From: Euryarchaeota archaeon UBA121
Lineage (GTDB): Archaea > Thermoplasmatota > Poseidoniia > Poseidoniales > Thalassarchaeaceae
Reading direction: 5' to 3'
Length of the DNA stretch: 8,316 nucleotides
NCBI GenBank assembly: GCA_002499865.1
Contig: DANL01000011.1
Span: 1,127-9,442, forward strand
Shown here: piece by piece, positions 1 through 5,872 of the stretch
Position numbering within the stretch: the stretch's first letter is position 1
How the letters are laid out: the number at the start of each line of letters is the position of its first letter
Program-made: the position numbers and the translations under genes
The notes under the pieces: model-generated
Told to the model about the DNA's origin: nothing
What the model saw: the letters and a program-made list of their open reading frames with translations, nothing else
The model's database searches: none

Positions 1-656
1 ATATCGCTCCAGGAGGTAGATGCCCCACCTATCCAATTCAAAGAATGGTCCCTCTGTATTATTGCAATCCCGTTAAACGTTGTCGAAGCAACACACACTA
101 TGCCTTGTGAAATACAGTCAATCGAGGTCACGGGACTATGGCCTCCCAGTCCCTCGAGTAAGTGAGTCTCGGCCCCTCCGTCTCCAGAAGCCCTCACTCT
201 CCAGATTTCCCCTTCCGAGGAGCCGATATAGGCCCAAGACCCAGACAAGCTCCATGAAACTGACAAAAGATCGGAGCCAGAGAGATTTTTGACTCCTGCA
301 TCAGTCAGTGACTTATCCAAATCAGAGTACCTGAGAACTGTCCCATTATCTCCGACAACCAGTGCAGAGTTCCCACTGGGATGAAAACTAGCATCATTGA
401 GAGAATTGTTTCCAATCGATGGGGTCTCTATGTAATCCGTAGGGTCAGAAGCCGAGAATACAATAACATTCGAATCCCGACCAAATGCTATCACAAGTTC
501 CTTCGAGGGACTGAGTTCGGCACCAGTTAGCCCCAAGTCATCACCCGGTAGAGATTCGAAATCACCCATCCCGACTGCAGAACTTGCAGATGATAGAGTC
601 GAGACATTCGATCCAAGAAAAAGCACCACCAGAAGTACCGCCATTCTCGTACGCAT
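1..656 (-). CDS. Secreted beta-propeller (WD40/quinoprotein-like) protein, N-terminal part, C-terminus beyond the left edge
   Basis: The minus strand is open without a stop from ATG at 656 to the left edge (218 codons), so the gene is partial at its 3' end. The protein starts MRTRMAVLLVVLFLGSNV: basic residues, a hydrophobic core at about residues 6-15, then small residues (SSASSA) that suit signal-peptidase cleavage near residues 24-28. This predicts export. After it come at least four blade-like repeats of about 45 residues. Each has a 'S-P-S-(G)' or 'H-P-S-G' turn followed by beta strands ending in a G-x-(D/E)-G-x-(I/V) type strand, with centres near residues 46-70, 90-115, 137-160 and 180-205. 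This is the WD40/YVTN-like propeller pattern. Substrate or partner is unknown. An in-frame ATG at 674 would add six residues. GGA four bases before the 656 ATG weakly favours 656. A TATA-like CTATAG lies about 24 bases upstream. It is divergent from the DUF5611-like gene. The partial state and the propeller fold are well supported; specific function is not. Confidence 0.82.
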   Translation of the reverse strand, partial: MRTRMAVLLVVLFLGSNVSTLSSASSAVGMGDFESLPGDDLGLTGAELSPSKELVIAFGRDSNVIVFSASDPTDYIETPSIGNNSLNDASFHPSGNSALVVGDNGTVLRYSDLDKSLTDAGVKNLSGSDLLSVSWSLSGSWAYIGSSEGEIWRVRASGDGGAETHLLEGLGGHSPVTSIDCISQGIVCVASTTFNGIAIIQRDHSLNWIGGASTSWSD

Positions 657-1266
657 GTTTTCCGATGTGCGCATTGTCTATAGCCCGTTCGTAACCCAAT
701 ATTCAACGACTCATGATGGCAGAATTGAAGAATACCACAGTAAGCCGGGTAGCATGGAGCGATTCGATGTACGACGCGGAATGGTTAAGCAGATTATAGA
801 AGAAGGGGGGCTATCAGCATTAGCTAGCAAGTATTTCGACGATATACAGTCCACTGGAGAAAGCTCATTCACTGGCTCACATGGAATAATGACCTCTATT
901 TCAGGAAGATTCGAAGGAAACGCGCTAATTGTTGATGTAACGAATGTTGCTCCTGACTTCGAAAACCCAGATGCTATGAGGTCCGCAATGGACGATCGCA
1001 GGAGATGGACAACTTTCCTCGACGACGCAACTGGATACAATTCGAAGCAAAGGGGGGACAAAGCGAAGGAATGGGCTAAGAAAGCATCAAAGGCAAAATC
1101 TGCCGTCTCTGCAGCCCGTCATTTCATGTCTATTTCGGAGGCCATACCCCAAGACAAGAAAGACCAGGCAGAGGACTTAATCTCTGAAATTGAGGAAGCA
1201 TTGGAATCTAATGAAAATACGAAAGCCGCTGGAAGGGCCGAGAAGCTGAACAAGCTATTCAATTAG
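655..1266 (+). CDS. Small archaeal protein resembling the DUF5611-type family
   Basis: A 203-residue predicted cytoplasmic protein with no signal peptide or membrane segment. Residues 34-135 look like a compact alpha/beta domain. It begins with E-R-F-D-V-R-R-G (35-42), continues through G-R-F-E-G-N-A-L-I-V-D-V (84-95) and ends with R-W-T-T-F-L-D-D-A-T-G-Y (117-128) followed by KQR. From memory this matches archaeal DUF5611 proteins ('xRG' start, 'FLxxATGYxxKxR' end); a profile search would decide. Residues 133-203 are a Lys/Glu/Ala-rich helical tail without an assigned role. The start is uncertain. ATG 655 overlaps the start codon of the divergent gene and has no Shine-Dalgarno. ATG 754 (residue 34) fits the domain boundary and leaves room for promoters, but its upstream GGGT is weak; ATG 781 is another choice. 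It lies 8 bases before tyrS and is probably co-transcribed, hinting at a translation or RNA-related role, which is inference. No function is assigned. Confidence 0.72.
   Translation: MFSDVRIVYSPFVTQYSTTHDGRIEEYHSKPGSMERFDVRRGMVKQIIEEGGLSALASKYFDDIQSTGESSFTGSHGIMTSISGRFEGNALIVDVTNVAPDFENPDAMRSAMDDRRRWTTFLDDATGYNSKQRGDKAKEWAKKASKAKSAVSAARHFMSISEAIPQDKKDQAEDLISEIEEALESNENTKAAGRAEKLNKLFN
676..683 (-). promoter_or_regulatory. Possible TATA-like element for the propeller gene
   Basis: The top strand reads TCTATAGC here (GCTATAGA on the minus strand), centred about 24 bases before the minus-strand ATG at 656. That spacing would fit an archaeal TATA box driving a leaderless or near-leaderless transcript. 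The element is short, and it lies inside the reading frame of the plus-strand gene if that gene really starts at 655. Suggestive only. Confidence 0.22.
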
Positions 1267-1270
1267 GTGA
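1264..1270 (+). promoter_or_regulatory. Ribosome-binding site of tyrS overlapping the upstream stop codon
   Basis: TAGGTGA contains the TAG stop of the upstream gene and a GGTGA Shine-Dalgarno motif, complementary to the UCACC near the 3' end of archaeal 16S rRNA. It is followed by four A bases and the ATG at 1275. The same GGTGA-N4-ATG layout precedes the HMG-CoA synthase gene. The overlap suggests translational coupling and fixes the tyrS start. Confidence 0.7.
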
Positions 1271-1274
1271 AAAA

Positions 1275-2390
1275 ATGCCCTCCGATGAAATCCAAGCTGA
1301 TGAGGGGACAAGACACCCTATCGCAGATAGGATGTTCTCAGATTGTACAGAAGTTATCGGAATGGATCACGTAGAAGCAGTTCTTTCAGGCTCAGAATCC
1401 CACTCTGGAGACAATCAACTGGTAGCATATATCGGCCTTGAGCCAAGCGGAAAGGCACATTTGGGATGGTTACTCCTCTCGGGAACAATAAGAAAAATGT
1501 TGGATGAGGGAGTGAATGTCATTATTCTACTGGCTGATTGGCATGCTTGGGTAAATGACAAATTTGGGCGAGATATGGAAAAGATATCACTCGCCGCCGA
1601 TTACATGTCAGAGGTCTTCAGGGCCCTTCTCGACTATCCAGAATTAGGCGATGGCCCCGGTCAAGTAAGGTTCATCCGAGCATCAGAGATCATGGATTCA
1701 GGAAAATACTGGGAGAGGGTACTACGATGCTCTAAGAATATGAGCCTATCCAGGGTTAGGAGGACATTCAGTATTATGGGAAGAGATGAGGATTCCTCCG
1801 ATCACGACTTATCTGCCTTCTATTATCCTGCTCTACAGGCCGCTGATATCTTTGAGCTACAGGTCGACATAGCATTTGGAGGGATGGATCAGAGAAAGGC
1901 CCACATGTACATGAGAGAAGTAGCTGATCGAAATGGTTGGACCAAGCCAACTTGTATCCATACACCCATGCTTTCTGGATTGAAGGGATCAGGCGGGAGG
2001 ATGGACTCTTTCGAATACAAGATGTCCAAGTCAGACCCTAACAATGCAATAATTCTGCACGACTCTAAAGATGTTCTTCGTAAGAAATTGAAGAAAGCAT
2101 TTCTGGAGGTAGGAAACGACTCCTCTGCCATCTTTGAGATAGTGGAACATGTCATCATACCAAGAATGGGGGAAATAGTTGTAACTCCAGATCCAAAGTA
2201 TGGCTCTCCATCCACTTTCTCTAATTCTGACGATTTCGTTTCATCAGTCTCAGGAGGAAATGTGCACCCATTAGATGCAAAAATAGCCGTTGCCGATGCT
2301 CTTTCAGAAATCCTTTCGTCAGTGTCCGAACATTTCCAAAACAATCCCGAATTACTGGAGAGGATGGATTCTCTCTCCGCTTCTAAGTGA
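1275..2390 (+). CDS. tyrS: Tyrosyl-tRNA synthetase, archaeal/eukaryal type
   Basis: Class Ic aminoacyl-tRNA synthetase that charges tRNA-Tyr with tyrosine using ATP, in the cytoplasm. The 371-residue protein has a Rossmann catalytic domain with the tyrosine-pocket start AYIGLEPSGK (51-60, Tyr52) and a HIGH-equivalent HLGW (62-65). Next come YPALQAAD (184-191: Tyr184, Gln188, Asp191) and GGMDQRK (202-208, Gln206). The ATP-binding loop is KMSKS (249-253). These match the tyrosine-binding Tyr32, Tyr151, Gln155, Asp158 and Gln173 of the Methanocaldococcus jannaschii enzyme. The C-terminal anticodon-binding helix bundle has HPLD (331-334), matching the His283/Asp286 pair that reads the anticodon. 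There is no bacterial-type S4 domain, as expected for archaea. The N-terminus is about 20 residues longer than the M. jannaschii enzyme. The second His of HIGH is Trp, which eukaryal and archaeal relatives tolerate. The start is supported by GGTGA four bases upstream. It is the second gene of a likely two-gene operon. Confidence 0.96.
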   Translation: MPSDEIQADEGTRHPIADRMFSDCTEVIGMDHVEAVLSGSESHSGDNQLVAYIGLEPSGKAHLGWLLLSGTIRKMLDEGVNVIILLADWHAWVNDKFGRDMEKISLAADYMSEVFRALLDYPELGDGPGQVRFIRASEIMDSGKYWERVLRCSKNMSLSRVRRTFSIMGRDEDSSDHDLSAFYYPALQAADIFELQVDIAFGGMDQRKAHMYMREVADRNGWTKPTCIHTPMLSGLKGSGGRMDSFEYKMSKSDPNNAIILHDSKDVLRKKLKKAFLEVGNDSSAIFEIVEHVIIPRMGEIVVTPDPKYGSPSTFSNSDDFVSSVSGGNVHPLDAKIAVADALSEILSSVSEHFQNNPELLERMDSLSASK

Positions 2391-2471
2391 ATCATTGTAA
2401 TTTACGCTTTTAGAACGTTTCTTCAGGGACAGGTATCATAACCCCCATTACTACGCGAGGCCGGTGAAATT
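2391..2471 (+). promoter_or_regulatory. Intergenic region before HMG-CoA synthase with Shine-Dalgarno and possible promoter
   Basis: This 81-base gap separates tyrS from the HMG-CoA synthase gene. GGTGA at 2463-2467 sits four bases before the ATG at 2472 and is a convincing ribosome-binding site. The AT-rich stretch near 2396-2411 (TAATTTACGCTTTT) is a candidate TATA region for separate transcription and/or a T-rich stop signal for tyrS. No hairpin stands out. The ribosome-binding site is solid; the promoter is a guess. Confidence 0.4.
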
Positions 2472-4025
2472 ATGTCAGATGTCGGTATAGATGACATTGC
2501 AATTCATTTTCCTAGGCTTTACTTCGACATGAAGGACTTCGCCGATTTCCGTGGTGCAGATTTCTCCAAGTTAAACAAGGGACTAGGACTCTCTGCCATG
2601 GCTATTCCAGATGTCCATGAGGATACTGCCACCATGGGTGCCAATGCAACTTCTAGGCTGATAGATCGCAATGACATAGATCCCAATAAAATTGGCCGTA
2701 TCTATCTAGGTACAGAGTCCGCACTAGATGGTGCCAAACCCACTGCTACTTACATAATGGACATGCTAGAGCAGAAGTACTCCGAAAAATATGGTGAAAA
2801 TTGCTTCAGAAATTGTGATGTCGTAGATTTGACGTTCGCGTGTATTGGCGCCGTAGATGCTATGCATAATACGCTGGATTGGGTAGCCAGAGGGGGACCA
2901 GATAAAGACAGGATTGGCATTGTCGTATTCGCAGACAACGCCAAGTATGATCTTGGATCCAGCGGAGAGTACACTCAAGGTGCAGGAGGCGGTGCAATCC
3001 TAATCAGGCACAATCCAAGACTGCTTGCCATTCCTGATATTTGGGGGGTTTCTACCATGCCCGTCCATGACTTCTTCAAACCTAGAAGGGAAGTCAATAC
3101 TAGAATGATCATTGAGAATGTACTAGAAATCGCCAAAGAGAGTGGCGAGAGGGTAAAAGATGGCCTGGCTGAGAAAATCCTCAAGTTCCTCCCAAAGTCA
3201 TCAAAGAAAGACGATATTATGTTCGAGAATGAAAAGTTGATGATTCACAAAGATATGCCCGTATTTGACGGGCAGTTCTCGAATAGATGTTATTCTGAAT
3301 CAGTGAAAACGGCGTTTATCGACTTCAGGTCGAAAGCGATCAGGGATGGAAGATACAATCCAGATACCGACGAGATACTCACTGAGCAGTGGCTGCGGAT
3401 TATTGTACATCTCCCATACGCTTTCCAGGGAAAGAGAATGTTCCCAGATGTTTTCAGGCATGATAGGAGAAATCTCCCAATTTGGGACGCCATTACTGAA
3501 GAGATTGGCCCAGAACCACTTCCCGAGTCATTCTCAGATACTCCAGAAGGGATGGAAGAATTCGAGCGAGCTAATGACTCCTATAGGAGACTTATTTCCA
3601 AGACCGAAGAATTCAAGAATTTCGCAGAGCAGAGGATTGAGAAGACACAGCGAGCTTCTAGTCTGATTGGGAATCAATACACTGGATCGATCTTTTTGGC
3701 CCTAATGTCTTCTATGGAGAGCGACTACCTGGATGGAACTGAGATGGGGGGGAACAAGGTCGGCCTGTGCGGATATGGTTCGGGAGCTAAGGCCAAGGTC
3801 TTCGAAGGAGAAGTTCAGAAGGAATGGAAGGAGATTTCATCCAGATTCAATCTATTTGAGAGGCTCTCGTCTAGAAATCCGATCGATAAAACAATTTACG
3901 AATCCCTTCATAGAGGTTCAAGGAAAGAATCTGTGGTCTCACCAAGCGGTGAATTCGCACTAATAGGAATCAGTGCGGAAGGCGATCTCGAAGGCCAAAG
4001 AAGATATGCTTGGATAGAAGAGTAG
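2472..4025 (+). CDS. Hydroxymethylglutaryl-CoA synthase (MvaS/HMGCS family), enlarged
   Basis: Condenses acetyl-CoA with acetoacetyl-CoA to give HMG-CoA, the committed input to the mevalonate pathway that supplies archaeal isoprenoid lipids; cytoplasmic thiolase fold. The catalytic residues are visible. Glu82 lies in GTESALDGAK (80-89), the nucleophile Cys124 in LTFACIGAVDA (120-130), and His313 in VHLPYAFQGK (312-321). Other family blocks are GLSAMAIPDVHED (39-51), ADNAKYDLGSSGEYTQGAGGGA (in 154-175), DGQFS (266-270), YTGSIFLAL (403-411) and GLCGYGSGA (431-439). This is the bacterial/eukaryal MvaS pattern, with the complete triad. At 517 residues it is far longer than bacterial MvaS (about 385-390) and most archaeal HMGS (about 350). 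The extra length lies mostly at residues 205-260 and 330-392, both charged and helical-looking. The start is backed by GGTGA four bases upstream. It is single or first in its unit and converges on an acyl-CoA dehydrogenase gene. Confidence 0.9.
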   Translation: MSDVGIDDIAIHFPRLYFDMKDFADFRGADFSKLNKGLGLSAMAIPDVHEDTATMGANATSRLIDRNDIDPNKIGRIYLGTESALDGAKPTATYIMDMLEQKYSEKYGENCFRNCDVVDLTFACIGAVDAMHNTLDWVARGGPDKDRIGIVVFADNAKYDLGSSGEYTQGAGGGAILIRHNPRLLAIPDIWGVSTMPVHDFFKPRREVNTRMIIENVLEIAKESGERVKDGLAEKILKFLPKSSKKDDIMFENEKLMIHKDMPVFDGQFSNRCYSESVKTAFIDFRSKAIRDGRYNPDTDEILTEQWLRIIVHLPYAFQGKRMFPDVFRHDRRNLPIWDAITEEIGPEPLPESFSDTPEGMEEFERANDSYRRLISKTEEFKNFAEQRIEKTQRASSLIGNQYTGSIFLALMSSMESDYLDGTEMGGNKVGLCGYGSGAKAKVFEGEVQKEWKEISSRFNLFERLSSRNPIDKTIYESLHRGSRKESVVSPSGEFALIGISAEGDLEGQRRYAWIEE

Positions 4026-4049
4026 TCCGGCAATAGTTGGATTATTCAA

Positions 4050-5225
4050 TCACTTAGGCTGGATTGCTCTATTGATAACAATCCTCTGAACTTCTTGCGT
4101 TCCTTCGTAAATTTGAGTTATCTTGGCATCTCTGAAGAATCTCTCGACTGGGAAATCAGTCGTATATCCGTAACCTCCCAAGACCTGAACCGCTCTTTCT
4201 GAGACCCACATCGCAGTATCTCCAGCAAATAGCTTAGCCATACTGGCTTCCTTCGTATGCCTCGGGCCTCCTTCTTCATAGTGAAGTTGTTTGGCCCAAG
4301 CAGCCTTGTAAACCATCATTCTAGCCGCTTCAATCTGGGTGGACATGTCTGCAAGAATATTCCCGATACTCTGATGATATGATATTGGCTTCCCAAAGGT
4401 CTTGCGCTCTTGTGAGTAGTTTAAGGCTGATTCAAAAGAACCTTGAGCTATTCCCAAGGCCTGAGCAGCGATCCCTATACGGGAATTATCCAAAGCATTC
4501 ATGGCTATCGGGAAGCCTTCTCCCGAGCCTTTCAAAACATTCTCAACAGGTACAATGCAATCCTCAAGAAGAAGCGAGCAAGTGTCAGAAGAACGAATCC
4601 CTAGCTTATCCTCCTTTTTCCCTACTGAAAAGCCCTTGAATCCCTTTTCAACTATGAATGCAGTAGTTCCTCCATGTTTCTTTACTCCATACTCTGGGTG
4701 ATCAACATCCTTCGCAAATAGAACATATATGTCAGCACTAGATCCATTAGTTACCCACATTTTTTCGCCATTGAGTAGGTAATGAGTCCCATCTTCGCTG
4801 AGCTTAGCTTTGCAAACCATCGCAGCTGCATCAGTACCTGAACCAGCCTCAGAAAGGGAATAAGCCCCTATTTCATTTCCTGCCAGTCTGGAAAGATACT
4901 TCTTCTTCTGCTCCTCATCCCCATGGATCGAGATAGTTTTCGCGCAAAGGCCAACGTGAACACAGTACATTACTGAGAAAGAAGGATCAACTCTAGCTAA
5001 CTCTTCTACGATTATTGCTTCAGTAATATCGTCGACTGGACTCCCTCCATAATCCTCCTCAATTGTAATTCCCTGGAGACTAGTTTCACAGAAACTGGCC
5101 CATTCCTCAATAGGGGCCAGCTGATTCTTATCTCTGATTAGGGTAGTGGGCTGGAGGACTTCCTCTGCAAAGCTTCTGACCATGTTCCTAATCATATTCT
5201 GCTCTTCTGTCTCTTCAAAATTCAT
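4050..5225 (-). CDS. Acyl-CoA dehydrogenase, short/medium-chain type
   Basis: FAD flavoenzyme that introduces the alpha-beta double bond into acyl-CoA thioesters in beta-oxidation or amino-acid catabolism, passing electrons to an electron-transfer flavoprotein. The 391-residue length is normal for the family. It has an N-terminal helical domain (1-118), then the FAD/substrate signature AYSLSEAGSGTDAAA (121-135) and the beta domain with KMWVTNGSSAD (155-165). The C-terminal helical domain carries ERKTFGKPI (273-281), QVLGGYGYTTDFPVER (347-362), FRDAKITQIYEGT (364-376) and QRIVI (380-384). Glu374 in IYEGT is at the catalytic-base position of short-, short-branched- and medium-chain dehydrogenases. 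Acyl length cannot be told from sequence by eye. ATG 5225 has only a distant GGAG (12 bases upstream); an ATG 10 bases further up is out of frame. No electron-transfer flavoprotein, hydratase or thiolase gene is adjacent in the window. Confidence 0.94.
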   Translation of the reverse strand: MNFEETEEQNMIRNMVRSFAEEVLQPTTLIRDKNQLAPIEEWASFCETSLQGITIEEDYGGSPVDDITEAIIVEELARVDPSFSVMYCVHVGLCAKTISIHGDEEQKKKYLSRLAGNEIGAYSLSEAGSGTDAAAMVCKAKLSEDGTHYLLNGEKMWVTNGSSADIYVLFAKDVDHPEYGVKKHGGTTAFIVEKGFKGFSVGKKEDKLGIRSSDTCSLLLEDCIVPVENVLKGSGEGFPIAMNALDNSRIGIAAQALGIAQGSFESALNYSQERKTFGKPISYHQSIGNILADMSTQIEAARMMVYKAAWAKQLHYEEGGPRHTKEASMAKLFAGDTAMWVSERAVQVLGGYGYTTDFPVERFFRDAKITQIYEGTQEVQRIVINRAIQPK

Positions 5226-5338
5226 GGGTACTCATTACTCCCGAAAGGCATTCCATTGTTAATCTCTTGTCGAGTAATTCTCAAATTTTTAGGAACGAAT
5301 AGTTGAAATGAGATATTGAGGGCCGCGGAGCGGGTAAC
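5226..5338. promoter_or_regulatory. Divergent promoter region between acyl-CoA dehydrogenase and the H-protein-like gene
   Basis: A 113-base gap lies between two divergent start codons, so it must hold both promoters. A single A/T tract near its middle (AAATTTTTA, 5284-5292) lies about 50 bases from the plus-strand ATG and about 58 from the minus-strand ATG. It is the best TATA candidate for either direction. GGAG at 5327-5330 is a plausible ribosome-binding site for the plus gene, with 8-base spacing. I see no clean inverted repeat that would mark an operator. Confidence 0.35.
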
Positions 5339-5872
5339 ATGGCCGACAGCGACTACGCAGAGTTCAGCATTGCACACGACCGCCTATACACGCTTGACCA
5401 TCTTTGGATGCAAGTTCTGGATGAGGATAAGGATGAAGGTACCACTAGTATTAAGATAGGAATTAGTGAGTTTTTGATGGCCGAGTTCGGGGAAGTAATC
5501 CAGGTGGTCCTCGCAAGACCTAGGGATGAAAGCGATTTTGAGATTGACGCAGACTCCGGACTATCCGAGGACGATGAAGAAGAAAAATCCTCGAAATCCC
5601 AAACAATGGGGGGGCAGGTCGATACCGATGAGCTTCTGATTACTGTAACTACCAGATATGATGGTGAATTTGATAGGATGCTAATTAATGCCCCCATATC
5701 ATGTACTATTATGGAGTTAAATGGCCATGTTGAGGATAATCCAGACCTAGTTAACGAGGATGCATATGGGGATGCATGGTGTGTAATAGTGAAGACTTTC
5801 ACTGATGATTTCGACGAAGATCAATTCATGGACAAGGATGAGTACTTGGCTATGCTAAATGAGCTTCCCTGA
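5339..5872 (+). CDS. GcvH-like (glycine-cleavage H fold) acidic protein lacking the lipoyl lysine
   Basis: The 177-residue cytoplasmic protein aligns by eye with glycine-cleavage H protein. YTLDHLWMQV (17-26) matches the YT-x-EHEW opening. IGISEFLMAEFGEVIQVVL (40-58) matches the GIT-x-A-x-x-LG-x-I-x-V-x-L strand pair. APISCTIMELN (118-128) with NPDLVNEDAYGDAW (134-147) matches AP-x-SG-x-I-x-x-x-N followed by P-x-LVN-x-x-Y-x-x-x-W. In true GcvH the lipoate-bearing Lys of the ES-x-K motif lies about seven residues before the AP motif. Here that position is Phe111 and there is no Lys anywhere from 87 to 151. So the protein should not carry lipoate in the usual way, and a role as the glycine-cleavage carrier is unlikely. 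An acidic Ser/Glu/Asp-rich insertion (about 61-98) and an acidic tail (155-170) are further oddities. The gene is divergent from acyl-CoA dehydrogenase and its stop abuts the stop of the CCA-enzyme gene. Function unknown; a scaffold, regulator or lipoate-independent adaptor is speculation. Confidence 0.8.
   Translation: MADSDYAEFSIAHDRLYTLDHLWMQVLDEDKDEGTTSIKIGISEFLMAEFGEVIQVVLARPRDESDFEIDADSGLSEDDEEEKSSKSQTMGGQVDTDELLITVTTRYDGEFDRMLINAPISCTIMELNGHVEDNPDLVNEDAYGDAWCVIVKTFTDDFDEDQFMDKDEYLAMLNELP

Noticed and set aside
80..292. Plus-strand open frame rich in Arg, Ser and Pro
   Set aside because: It lies opposite the propeller gene, whose minus-strand frame is open over the whole region with a signal peptide and repeats. 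The composition is typical of a shadow frame.
1889..2395. 168-codon minus-strand open frame inside tyrS
   Set aside because: It is antisense to a strongly supported gene with conserved catalytic motifs, and its product shows no recognisable domain.
2397..2432. T-rich stretch after tyrS as a terminator
   Set aside because: There are scattered TTTT and TTTC runs but no strong continuous oligo-T tract, so I mention it only within the intergenic entry.
3346..3963. Plus-strand frames of 106 and 76 codons inside the HMG-CoA synthase gene
   Set aside because: They overlap a gene with all catalytic blocks intact and show no family pattern.
4026..4049. Possible terminator between the convergent HMG-CoA synthase and acyl-CoA dehydrogenase genes
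   Set aside because: The 24 bases contain no stable hairpin and no clear T-run.
5759..5780. Short direct repeat GGATGCAT...GGATGCAT
   Set aside because: It simply encodes the DAY-G-DAW segment of the H-like protein, which matches a GcvH motif; no sign of a regulatory or mobile repeat.
5353..5802. 149-codon minus-strand open frame opposite the H-like gene
   Set aside because: Its product is a Ser-rich low-complexity sequence mirroring the acidic codons of the plus-strand gene, which itself matches the GcvH pattern.
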